Below, in pieces: positions 41,444-49,285 of a DNA stretch of 49,478 nt (the first letter of the stretch is position 1; each line of letters opens with the position of its first letter). A program made the position numbers and the translations under genes. This DNA is from Actinomycetota bacterium (GTDB lineage Bacteria > Actinomycetota > Thermoleophilia > Solirubrobacterales > Solirubrobacteraceae), in assembly GCA_005884115.1 (NCBI GenBank), contig VAXW01000008.1, positions 1 through 49,478 on the forward strand, written 5' to 3'. A model generated the notes under the pieces. The model was not told the origin of the DNA. It made no database searches and saw nothing but the letters and a program-made list of their open reading frames with translations.

Positions 41444-42736
41444 GTGGGCGCCAGCGAGCGCGGCTACACGTGGCACCGGAGCGGCGACGGCGACGCTGTG
41501 CTGCTGACCGGAGCGACCGGCTTCGTCGGCATGGAGGTGCTGGCGCGCTTTCTCGAGCGCACGGATCGCGACTTGTACGTGCTCGTGCGAGGGGCGGACG
41601 ACGTCGAGGCGGCACGCCGCGTGGAGAGTGCGCTAAGCACCCTCTTCGGCGACGAGCGCTCATATCTTCGTCGAGTCAGAGCCGTCCGAGGGGACATAAC
41701 GCGGGAGGGACTGGGCCTGCGAGACCGTCGTCGCGACGAGCTCGCGGAACGAGTCGCGGAGATCGTCCACGTCGCCGCGTCGGTGGAGTTCGACCTCGGC
41801 CTGGAGCGCGCCCGGGAGGTCAACGTAGAGGGCACGCGGCGCGTGTTGGAGTTCGCCGAGCTATGTCAGCGGCGCGCAGGCCTGCGGCGGCTCTCCTATG
41901 TCTCGACCGCGTATGTGGCGGGTGATCACTCGGGGTGTTTCGCCGAGGAGGACCTCGAGGTCGGCCAGCGCTTTCGCAACGCTTACGAGCGGTCGAAGTT
42001 CGAGGCCGAGCAGCTGGTCGCGGGGCGGCGCGAGCGCCTGCCGATCACAGTGCTTCGTCCGAGCATCATCGTCGGGGAGAGCGACACCGGCTGGACGGCG
42101 TCGTTCAACGTTCTCTACTGGCCGCTGCGCGCATTCGCGCGCGGCACCTACCTCGCCCTGCCGGCACGCCGCGAGGCACCAGTCGACGTGGTGCCGGTGG
42201 ACTTTGTCGCCGACGCGATCTTCCTGCTCAGCCAGCTGCAGGACGCCGAGGGCATGACCTACCACCTCAGCGCCAGTCCAGCGACGAGCAGCGTGGGCGA
42301 GGTTGTCGAGCTGGCGAGGAGCCGCTTTGCCCGGCCGGCCCCGCGACTGATCGCACCTTGGGCGTACCGGCGCGTTCTGCACCCGATGCTGGTGCATAGC
42401 AGTCGCGACGCGCGCCGCCGGCGCGCGCTGGAACGCAGCCGTCTCTACTTTCCGTACTTCGCGGTCAACGTCACGTACGACAATCGCCGCTGCCGGGAGA
42501 TCCTCGCTCCGGCAGGCATCCATCCAAAGCCGCTGCGCGACTACTTCGATCGGCTCGTCGAGTTCGCGCTGCTCGCGCAGTGGGGGCGGCGCCAGGTCTC
42601 GCGCGCTGAGGTCGCGCGCGGCTCCTCGCGCCGGCTAGGCCGAGACGCGCAAGGCCTTGAGCGCGTCGGCCCTGTCGGGATGCACCTTGACACGGACGAT
42701 CAGGCCGTCGCGAAGCGTGAACTCGTGCGCCACTAG
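41444..42736 (+). CDS. SDR-family NAD(P)-binding protein, fatty acyl-CoA reductase-like
   Basis: The 430-aa protein carries VLLTGATGFVGMEVLARFLE (G23-G29), VRGDITREGLGL, VHVAASVEFDLGLERAREVN, SYVSTAYVAGD, and the active-site Y181-x3-K185 in NAYERSKFEAEQLV. This is the NAD_binding_4 (male-sterility/fatty acyl reductase) type. The family reduces activated acyl groups or epimerises sugars; the acyl route would supply alcohols for wax esters made by WS/DGAT (inference, since they are far apart). The start is a GTG at 41444. The last ~34 codons run antisense across the SnoaL-like gene and do not look like a normal end, so a lost stop or frameshift is possible. Confidence 0.85.
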   Translation: MGASERGYTWHRSGDGDAVLLTGATGFVGMEVLARFLERTDRDLYVLVRGADDVEAARRVESALSTLFGDERSYLRRVRAVRGDITREGLGLRDRRRDELAERVAEIVHVAASVEFDLGLERAREVNVEGTRRVLEFAELCQRRAGLRRLSYVSTAYVAGDHSGCFAEEDLEVGQRFRNAYERSKFEAEQLVAGRRERLPITVLRPSIIVGESDTGWTASFNVLYWPLRAFARGTYLALPARREAPVDVVPVDFVADAIFLLSQLQDAEGMTYHLSASPATSSVGEVVELARSRFARPAPRLIAPWAYRRVLHPMLVHSSRDARRRRALERSRLYFPYFAVNVTYDNRRCREILAPAGIHPKPLRDYFDRLVEFALLAQWGRRQVSRAEVARGSSRRLGRDAQGLERVGPVGMHLDTDDQAVAKRELVRH

Positions 42737-43036
42737 CGTCTGGACGGGCGTGCCGCTTCGCCGGCCAGACGCGGTAGCGCGAACGAAGACGAGGACCCGA
42801 TCGTCGTCCACCTCGAAGAAGCGCTCCGCTTGGAAGCTGATCGAGCTGCCCCACGGCCCGGAGTCGCGGAAGGCGCGCATCTCCTCGACGCCCTGCAGCA
42901 CCGGCTGATCTGGGTAGAGAGCGGTGAAATCGAACTCCGCGTCGGGAGCGAGCTGCTTGGCGCTGGTGAGCGGGCCCTCGCCCGAGAACGCTGCTCGCAC
43001 GATCTCCACGCTCGACTGTTCCATCTTGCCCGACAC
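42635..43036 (-). CDS. SnoaL-like/NTF2-fold protein
   Basis: The 133-aa protein has the small-barrel pattern SSVEIVRAAFSGEGPL, DAEFDFTALYPDQPVLQGVEEMRAFRD and a final strand VAHEFTLRDGLIVRVKVHPDRADAL. It is related in fold to the 14.8 kb protein, with different sequence. Its 3' end overlaps the SDR gene by 102 nt on the opposite strand. Its own C-terminus is ordinary for the family, so the overlap is likely due to the SDR gene's extended end. A catalytic role is not established. Confidence 0.85.
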   Translation of the reverse strand: MSGKMEQSSVEIVRAAFSGEGPLTSAKQLAPDAEFDFTALYPDQPVLQGVEEMRAFRDSGPWGSSISFQAERFFEVDDDRVLVFVRATASGRRSGTPVQTLVAHEFTLRDGLIVRVKVHPDRADALKALRVSA

Positions 43037-43137
43037 GCAACCCTAGTATCGAGCACGGTCAGGCCCGATGAAAGCCAGCGCCGCCTGGCGACGTTCGAGC
43101 CGACCAGCAGCGGCCGAGCGCGGGTGTTAGCAGGCTG

Positions 43138-44154
43138 CTAGGCGGTGGAGAGCTCGCGCTCGGCGGCGTCCAGGACGCTTGCACGCTGCTTGTGGGCTCG
43201 CTCGTAAGAGGCGATCTCGCGCGCGCGTTTCTCGTCTGCCCGATCGAGCACGGAACGGACCTCGCCGACGTCGAGCTCGTCGTAACCCGGGAGCGGCTCG
43301 CGCCGGCGCAGGCTTTCGATTCGGCTCAAGACCGTGCTGCGCTTCTCATGAAGCCGCTCGTAGGAGTCGATCTTCGCGAGCTCGACTTGAGGGAGGCCGT
43401 CGAGCTTCTCGATGATCTCGGCAACCGTGAGCCGGCCGTATCTCGGAATCGGGAGCTCGCCCTCTTTGGCGATGGCACCCTTGAGCTGGCCCTCGGCTCG
43501 GGCGACACCGGGCACCTTGCGCGCCTGGCGGGCGCTTCGACTCGCGCGGGCTTTCGTGCGTCGCGCTTTGGATCTCGCTTTGCGCGTTGCCGCCCGGGCT
43601 GCGTCCGCGGCCCCCGTCTCGGAGAGCTCGTAGGAGCCGCCCTCGGCGGCGGCGAGCACAGCGTCGGCCAGCTTGGGAATCTCGCGCAATAGGCGGTCGA
43701 GCATCCGCTTCTCGTCGGTGCGGATCGAGGCTGCGAGCCTCGCGGTGGCGCTGTCGCCGACCGACTTGGCGACGTCCTGGATCGCGGTGTAGGTCGCCAC
43801 CTCAAGGGCCTCGCTCGCGCACGCGTCCTTCGCGTTCTTGAGCACTTTCTCCTCGCGGTTGGAGCCGCGGAGCAGGTCGAGGGGAGTCTTTCCGAGCGCC
43901 AGGGTCTGTCCCACGACGGTTTGCGCGACCCCAACGCCAAAGCCAATGACGTTGGGTCCGTCGCCGAGCTGCGAAAGGCGCCGGCGCACGCGTCTGGCAT
44001 GGGAGTGGGTCTGCTGCAGGTGCGCTTCGAGCCCGTCACGGTGCGAGCCGCGTGGAGCGACTGCGATCTGAGTTTGCAGCACGCGTATCAGGGCGCGCTC
44101 GGTCGCATGTGCCTCGTGGAGGTACTGGATGATCTTCTGCTCGGCAGTGGCCAT
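43138..44154 (-). CDS. DUF892 (YciE/YciF) ferritin-like protein with duplicated C-terminal helical repeat
   Basis: The 338-aa protein has an N-terminal ferritin-like DUF892 domain (about 1-165; QKIIQYLHEAHATERALIRVLQTQIA, SEALEVATYTAI). A Lys/Arg/Ala-rich linker (about 180-220, ATRKARSKARRTKARASRSARQARK) follows. The C-terminus has two copies of a ~50-residue unit: PIPRYGRLTVAEIIEKL with YERLHEKRSTVLSRIESL, then PLPGYDELDVGEVRSVLD with YERAHKQRASVLDAAERE. DUF892 proteins are stress-linked and have a helical bundle; metal binding is not evident here. The repeats look like helical hairpins and the basic linker could contact nucleic acid or membrane (inference). Confidence 0.83.
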   Translation of the reverse strand: MATAEQKIIQYLHEAHATERALIRVLQTQIAVAPRGSHRDGLEAHLQQTHSHARRVRRRLSQLGDGPNVIGFGVGVAQTVVGQTLALGKTPLDLLRGSNREEKVLKNAKDACASEALEVATYTAIQDVAKSVGDSATARLAASIRTDEKRMLDRLLREIPKLADAVLAAAEGGSYELSETGAADAARAATRKARSKARRTKARASRSARQARKVPGVARAEGQLKGAIAKEGELPIPRYGRLTVAEIIEKLDGLPQVELAKIDSYERLHEKRSTVLSRIESLRRREPLPGYDELDVGEVRSVLDRADEKRAREIASYERAHKQRASVLDAAERELSTA

Positions 44155-44322
44155 GGGCTCTCCGTTTCGATCGTCAGGAAGTCGCTCGGGGTCACCAAAT
44201 GGCGGTCCAGGGCGCCGGGGTCGACGCGCGCATGGCTGCGCGAAGCGGACCCGACATGTAGGCGCTACCCGTGCCTCGGCGAGGCAAACTCAACAGCGCC
44301 GCGCCGCGATCGCGAGACCGGA

Positions 44323-44634
44323 TCAATACGGCAGCGGCCGCCTGCCGGTGAAGCTCGTCACCACAAGCAGACGCACGAGCAGCTCACCGGCGAAGACATA
44401 CACGATGGCCGCCAACCCATAGTTGACCGCGAGCGTCGCCTTGTGACTGGCGAGGTGGAAGATGCCGTGGAAGGGGGCGGTCAGCGTGTCGGCCCATTCA
44501 CGGATGTGGGACACGATCGTGTTTGCGGAATTGGCGTCGAGCACGATCAGAACGATGGCCAGGACGATGATCGCCGAGATCACGCCGATGACCGCGCGAA
44601 CGACGCGCGCAAGGGTCAAGCCAGGTGAGAACAT
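44323..44634 (-). CDS. Small membrane protein (two transmembrane segments)
   Basis: From the ATG at 44634 the protein has 103 aa. Two hydrophobic segments, VIGVISAIIVLAIVLIVLDA and YGLAAIVYVFAGELLVRLLVV, flank a polar stretch with SHIREWADTLTAPFHGIFHL. GGAGGT lies 11 nt before the ATG. The longer frame from 44685 adds a polar lead and is not needed. No family is recognised. The 168-nt gap to the DUF892 gene contains only a weak 6-bp hairpin at 44272-44286. Confidence 0.75.
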   Translation of the reverse strand: MFSPGLTLARVVRAVIGVISAIIVLAIVLIVLDANSANTIVSHIREWADTLTAPFHGIFHLASHKATLAVNYGLAAIVYVFAGELLVRLLVVTSFTGRRPLPY

Positions 44635-44688
44635 GTCAAGCCAACACCTCCATCCCTCTCCGCTACCCGCGGCCGAGTCGAGCAAACT

Positions 44689-46194
44689 TCACCCTGCCAC
44701 AGGCGGGACGTAAACGCGTTCGTCTCCGCCGAACGTCACCGGCTTGCCGAGCAGGTCAGACCTGCCCGCCGCAATCACGATCTCGGGGTCGCTGCTGCGT
44801 ATCAGCGCCCGCTCGCCCCCCGGTGTGAGCGCACTCATGATCACCGCCTCAGGAGCGCCATCGCGGTGGTAGGCGAGCGTATATGCCTCGACGGTTCCGC
44901 CGCCCACGTACCCGATGCGGGCGCGACGCACCGTGCGAGGACGAATCCTCGGGTCCAGGCTCCTGAACGGCTTGCGCGGGGGCCGGCCTGAGTAGATTGC
45001 GAGCGCGTGCTTGGTGAGGTACCAGCCAACCGCACTAGCGAGCGCGCATGCCTGCGGATCGGCACGCAGGCGACCGACGAGCGTCGCGATCGCGTGCCCC
45101 GTGTAGTTGTTGCCGGGGCCGCCGGCGAACGTCAGGCCGCCCGTCAACGTCAGCGGGCGCGCACGGTCCTCGAGCGCGACGCCGAGCTCTCGTGCCGCGA
45201 CTTGCACGGCCGCGGGAAAGCACGAGTACAGGTCCAGGTAGGCGATCTCGTCTACGCTCAGGCCCGCATGCTGGAGCGCCGCCCTGGCACTCGCACGGAT
45301 GGCCGGTGAGGCGGTAAGCGTCTCGCGCTCGCTCACGTGCCAGGTGTCGCGAGCCTGGGCGCCGGCGTGGATGAACACCCACCTGTCGTTGGGCACCCCG
45401 GCGTCGCGCGCGGCCCGAGCGCTCGTGAGGATCAAGGCGCTCGCCATGTTCACCTGGATGTTCGCCGTCAGAAGCTTCGTGTAGGGGCTGCAGACGAGCC
45501 GGTTCTCGGGCGCCGGTGTGCCGATCGTGGCCGCGGTGTATTCGCGCCTTATCCACGCGTGGGGGTTGGATGCGGCGACGGTCGAGAAGCGGGACCACAC
45601 TCGGGCGATCCGCTCCAGATGGCTCTCGGGTGCGGCCCGCTCGTCACCCCGCAGCGCACTCTCGATCAGCGCGTACATGGAGACCGGCGGCGCTAGGCCC
45701 GCGGCTGCCTCCGCCTGGTTCACCGGCGCGCGCTCCCGGCCCAGCGTTCGCGTCGGCCGAAGCTGCTGATCCTGCCTGCGCCACGCCGGCGTGTGACCGG
45801 CGAGCTGGGCTGCCCTCAGGCTGCCTCCGGCCTCGCCGCCGCCGAGCAGCGCGACGTCAAGCTGACCGGCTGCGATCGCTCGCGCTGTCTCGTTCACGAG
45901 CAGCTGCGGGCCGTCTCCGCCGATGGGCGCGCTCTGGATGGTCTCGCGGGGCGTGCTCCCGAGGTCCTCGGCGACCATCGTGGCGACGTCCGGATAGTGC
46001 CAGCCGATGACCGGCACACAGCGCACCGAGTCAGCCCGCCGCAGCAGGCGCTGACCCGCCCCGCTGTCCTTGGCCGCCTGGCGCAGCGCTTCGACGATCA
46101 GCTTCGCTGGCTCGCTGGACTGCACATCGTCCACGTCGCGATGCAGCACCTGGCCGGCACCGACGATCACGGGCGTGCGGGGGTCGACCCTCAC
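44689..46194 (-). CDS. Thiolase-like (SCP2-type) acetyl-CoA acetyltransferase homologue
   Basis: The 501-aa protein has the thiolase fold pattern TPVIVGAGQVLHRDV, then a nucleophile region reading IGGDGPQLLVNETARAIAAGQLDVALLGGGEA, where the classical Cys is absent (GGDGPQ). The His motif is GPGNNYTGHAIATLV. A C-terminal extra domain ends in VTFGGDERVYVPPVAG. Loss of Cys is common in this SCP2-like subgroup, so it may not be a true thiolase but a related acyl-CoA or aldol-type enzyme. The start is a GTG at 46194 in a 4-nt overlap with the LLM gene's stop, so both are in one operon. Confidence 0.83.
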   Translation of the reverse strand: MRVDPRTPVIVGAGQVLHRDVDDVQSSEPAKLIVEALRQAAKDSGAGQRLLRRADSVRCVPVIGWHYPDVATMVAEDLGSTPRETIQSAPIGGDGPQLLVNETARAIAAGQLDVALLGGGEAGGSLRAAQLAGHTPAWRRQDQQLRPTRTLGRERAPVNQAEAAAGLAPPVSMYALIESALRGDERAAPESHLERIARVWSRFSTVAASNPHAWIRREYTAATIGTPAPENRLVCSPYTKLLTANIQVNMASALILTSARAARDAGVPNDRWVFIHAGAQARDTWHVSERETLTASPAIRASARAALQHAGLSVDEIAYLDLYSCFPAAVQVAARELGVALEDRARPLTLTGGLTFAGGPGNNYTGHAIATLVGRLRADPQACALASAVGWYLTKHALAIYSGRPPRKPFRSLDPRIRPRTVRRARIGYVGGGTVEAYTLAYHRDGAPEAVIMSALTPGGERALIRSSDPEIVIAAGRSDLLGKPVTFGGDERVYVPPVAG

Positions 46195-47210
46195 CCCCCT
46201 GGGCGGAACGTCTCCAGGACCGCGCGCACGGCCTCGTGGCCCGCAAACGCGGGTGGCCAGAGGAGCGTGCGCTCGTACACGCCCTGCCAGCGCTCGGCAA
46301 AGCGCGCGCGGGCCTCCTCGGGAGTGCCCGCGATCGCGATCGCGTCGATCATCTCGTCACTCACCGCGGCGGTCATGCCCGCGAGATCGCCCTCGCGCCA
46401 CGCGGCGCGAATCGCTTCGGACTCCTGCGTGAAACCGCTCACCTCGTGTGTCGCGCGATAGGTCCTCACCGTCGAGTTGAATGCGATGACGGCCGCCGCG
46501 GCCGCCCGCGCTCGCGCGCGGTCCGGTCCCACCGAGCAGGTGAGATAGCCCGCGATCGGCGGCGGCTTGGAGCGACCCGCTCGCTCGGCGCCACGCGCGA
46601 GGGCAGGCCGCACGACCTCGCGTACGTACTCGACGGTGAACAGCGGGTGTCCTACAAGGCCGTCGGCGACGGCGCCCGCGGCTTCGACCATGCGCGCGTT
46701 CACGCCCGCCATGAAGATCGGCATCCGCTCCCGGTACGCCGCTCGCGGCGGCGCCGTGGGAGTCAGGTGCAGGCGGTAGAAGCGACCGTCGTGCCGTAAG
46801 GGCGCGCTGTCCAACTGCCACAGGCGGCGCAGCAGAGGCACGAGCTCTTCCATGCGCAGCGCCGGGTGCAGCCCATCGAGGCCGTGCCAGTCCTGCTGCA
46901 TGCGCTGGGTTCCGGTGCCAAGCCCCAGGGTGACCCGGCCGCCTGAGAGCTCGTCCAGATCGCGTGCCTCTGCCGCCAGCACGAGGGGGGTCCTCCCAAA
47001 CGCGTACGCGATCGCGCTTCCGAGCTCGATCGCGTCCGTCGCCTGCGCCATGGCCGCGAGCGCCACCGTCGCCGAGCGATCGTAGAACTCGGTCGCCCAA
47101 ACGGAGGCGAATCCCGCCTCCTCCGCCAAGCGTGCAGCCTCGGCCAGCTCCGCTGGACCGCCGGAGCTGGTTACGAGCGAGGTGCCGGGGAAGACGGTCG
47201 CGCCGGACAT
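46191..47210 (-). CDS. LLM-class (probably F420-dependent) oxidoreductase
   Basis: The 339-aa protein shows the luciferase-like monooxygenase pattern: AELAEAARLAEEAGFASVWATEFYDRS, TVALAAMAQAT, AIAYAFGRTPLVLAAEARDLDELSGGRVTLGLGTGT, and ERMPIFMAGVNARMVEAAGAVADGLVGHPLF. In actinobacteria most members use F420, but the flavin cannot be chosen from sequence alone. It begins MSGATVFPGTSLVTSSGG from the ATG at 47210. It is the first gene of the pair with the thiolase-like protein, which suggests joint work on an acyl or sterol-like substrate (inference). Confidence 0.9.
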   Translation of the reverse strand: MSGATVFPGTSLVTSSGGPAELAEAARLAEEAGFASVWATEFYDRSATVALAAMAQATDAIELGSAIAYAFGRTPLVLAAEARDLDELSGGRVTLGLGTGTQRMQQDWHGLDGLHPALRMEELVPLLRRLWQLDSAPLRHDGRFYRLHLTPTAPPRAAYRERMPIFMAGVNARMVEAAGAVADGLVGHPLFTVEYVREVVRPALARGAERAGRSKPPPIAGYLTCSVGPDRARARAAAAAVIAFNSTVRTYRATHEVSGFTQESEAIRAAWREGDLAGMTAAVSDEMIDAIAIAGTPEEARARFAERWQGVYERTLLWPPAFAGHEAVRAVLETFRPGG

Positions 47211-47348
47211 CGCCCGAGTGTCTCAGACCGACGTGAGCATCGTGAAGCTGGGGGCGGCCATGTGCCGAAGACGGTCAGCAGCCGGCCGCGCTCAACGCGC
47301 GACGTTCCGCTCGGCGGCGCGGGCATGGCCGTGTAGGCTCGGATCGGG

Positions 47349-48188
47349 ATGTCAGGTGCTGAGACGTTTCGCGCGTCGGCCGACGCCTACGATCGCCACG
47401 TCGGTCGTTACGGCGCGCAACTGGCCTCGGCGCTGATCGGTTTCTCGAGGATCGAGCCAGGGGTGCGCGCGCTCGACGTCGGCTGCGGGACGGGCGCGCT
47501 GACGGCTGCTCTGGTAGAGCGGCTGGGTGCCGCCAATGTGTCGGGCGCAGACCCATCAGAGGTATTCGTGGAGGCATGCCGTCGGCGGTTACCTGCGGTC
47601 GAGGTCGTCGTGGCAGGTGGAGAGGCGCTGGCGTTCGGCGACGGCGCATTTGACGTCGTTCTCTCGCAGCTCGTCGTGAACTTCATGGCTGACGCCGAGG
47701 GGGGTGTACGCGAGATGGCGCGCGTCACGCGGCCGGGCGGGCACGTCGCCTCATGCGTGTGGGACTACGCGGGTGAGATGACGCTGCTTCGCGCGTTCTG
47801 GGACGCCGCGCGCGAGGTCGACCCCGAGAGGGCCGCAGCCAACGATGAGGGGATCGTCATGCCCTGGTGTGCGGACGGCGAGCTCGCCGGGCTGTGGCGC
47901 CGCGCAGGGCTGAGTGAAGTCCGCTTTGGCCCGCTCGTCGTGTGCTCAGGCTATGCGGATTTCGAGGACCTATGGTCACCGTTCCCGACGGGCGTCGCGC
48001 CGTCGGGTGCCTTCTGCAAGTCGCTGGACGACGAGCGTCGTGCGGCGCTGCGGGACGCGTACCGCCGGCGCCTCGCAGTCGACGACGGGCCGTTTGAGCT
48101 CACAGCCCGCGCATGGGCAGTCGTCGGCGCTGTACGCGCGAGCGCTTCCGAGGACGTGGCTCAATCAGTGGAAGGGGATACTCCTTGA
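47349..48188 (+). CDS. Class I SAM-dependent methyltransferase
   Basis: The 279-aa protein has the SAM motif ALDVGCGTGALTAAL (about 41-55), motif II region VSGADPSEVFVEACRRR, and motif III ALAFGDGAFDVVLSQLVVNFMAD, then VTRPGGHVASCVWDYAGEM. This is the ubiE/methyltransferase-11/25 pattern. The substrate is not known. The gene is convergent with another methyltransferase at 48.2-49.0 kb, with 30 nt between stops. They are about as different as unrelated members of the fold. Confidence 0.88.
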   Translation: MSGAETFRASADAYDRHVGRYGAQLASALIGFSRIEPGVRALDVGCGTGALTAALVERLGAANVSGADPSEVFVEACRRRLPAVEVVVAGGEALAFGDGAFDVVLSQLVVNFMADAEGGVREMARVTRPGGHVASCVWDYAGEMTLLRAFWDAAREVDPERAAANDEGIVMPWCADGELAGLWRRAGLSEVRFGPLVVCSGYADFEDLWSPFPTGVAPSGAFCKSLDDERRAALRDAYRRRLAVDDGPFELTARAWAVVGAVRASASEDVAQSVEGDTP

Positions 48189-48218
48189 AGACTTCTCGTA
48201 GGCACCGGGCCAGCCACC

Positions 48219-49013
48219 TCACAGACGAATGACGGAGAGCAGATACTCCTGCGGGAGTCGCAGGCTGCCGTCGTCGGCCTCGTTCGCCCTCTCCCAGATC
48301 GCGAGGATCTGCTCGCGCAGCTCCGAGAAGCGCTCGCCGAGCATGCTCCTGGCCGTCACCAGCGGCCCGAAGCGCTCGATGAAGAAGTCGAGGAAGTCCT
48401 CGGTCGATTCGGCTGCGATCGTCACAACGTGGCGCTCGAACTCGAAGGCTGAGGCTGTGGCCCCGAACATGTCGCGCACGTGGTCCTCGGTTCCCCACAG
48501 GATCGGCGGCGAGGCAAAATCCGGCGGTGGCGGCGCGTAGGCGGCGCTTGCTCGGAACAGGTCACCGACCGTCCCCTCCGGAGTCCAGGCGCAGGTGGCG
48601 ATGACGCCACCCTTGCCGCAGACCCGCGCCATCTCCTCAGCGGCTCGCTGGTGGCGGGGTGCGAACATGTGCCCGAAGGTCGAAACGACGCGATCAAATG
48701 CCCCCTCCTCGAAGGGCAGCTCCTCGGCATCGCCCTCCACCCAGTCGATCTCAAGCCCTGTCGCTGCCGCCTTCCTGCGTCCGCCATCCAGCAGCTCGGG
48801 CACGAGGTCGAGCCCGGTCACGAGCCCGCCGGCCCGCGCTGCCGGGATCGCCGCATTGCCGGTGCCACACGCTACGTCGAGCACACGCATGCCAGGCTCA
48901 ACGCCGGCCCGGTCGATGACCAGCTCGCCGACCTCGGCTATGTACTCCGACAGCGTGCTGTAGTCGCCCGCGCTCCAGATCGCGCGCTGGGCCTGCTTGA
49001 ACTCCTCCATCAC
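48219..49013 (-). CDS. Class I SAM-dependent methyltransferase (second)
   Basis: The 264-aa protein has VLDVACGTGNAAIPAARAGG (about 44-63), then LVPELLDGGRRKAA, GDAEELPFEEGAFDRVVSTFGHMFAPRHQRAAEEMARV, and GGVIATCAWTPEG. This is a typical methyltransferase-11/25 protein; the substrate is unknown. Translation could start at codon 1 or 2 (MMEEF). The upstream region holds no gene and should contain its promoter. Confidence 0.87.
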   Translation of the reverse strand: MMEEFKQAQRAIWSAGDYSTLSEYIAEVGELVIDRAGVEPGMRVLDVACGTGNAAIPAARAGGLVTGLDLVPELLDGGRRKAAATGLEIDWVEGDAEELPFEEGAFDRVVSTFGHMFAPRHQRAAEEMARVCGKGGVIATCAWTPEGTVGDLFRASAAYAPPPPDFASPPILWGTEDHVRDMFGATASAFEFERHVVTIAAESTEDFLDFFIERFGPLVTARSMLGERFSELREQILAIWERANEADDGSLRLPQEYLLSVIRL

Positions 49014-49213
49014 ACCTTCCCTTCAGTCGATCGGCTACACGGTCGGCGCCGGAGACGGTACATGGCGATCCGAGCTCCCACTGCCAGCCAAACGAGCAGC
49101 CTACGACTACCCTGTCGCGCTTGCTTTGGCGTGTTGCGAATCCCGCTAGCGGTACTCAGATGAGCCCGTGTTTGTGGGGCGTCTCGCGCTTCGGAGACCC
49201 GAACCGGCGACCG

Positions 49214-49239
49214 AAATCGCCCGTAAACATGGGCGATTT
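49214..49239. repeat. Inverted repeat (9-bp arms)
   Basis: Arms AAATCGCCC (49214-49222) and GGGCGATTT (49231-49239) are exact reverse complements with an 8-nt loop. It lies 200 nt upstream of the minus-strand methyltransferase start. It could be a terminator of something running into the window, or an operator. Confidence 0.5.
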
Positions 49240-49260
49240 GGCTCTCTGAAGCGGAAGGGG

Positions 49261-49285
49261 AGGTGTGTGGTGCCGCCACACACCT
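49261..49285. repeat. Inverted repeat (10-bp arms)
   Basis: Arms AGGTGTGTGG (49261-49270) and CCACACACCT (49276-49285) are exact reverse complements around TGCCG. It is only 22 nt from the preceding inverted repeat. Tight hairpins in series with no gene between suggest an element boundary or a regulatory site, but nothing confirms this. Confidence 0.5.
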
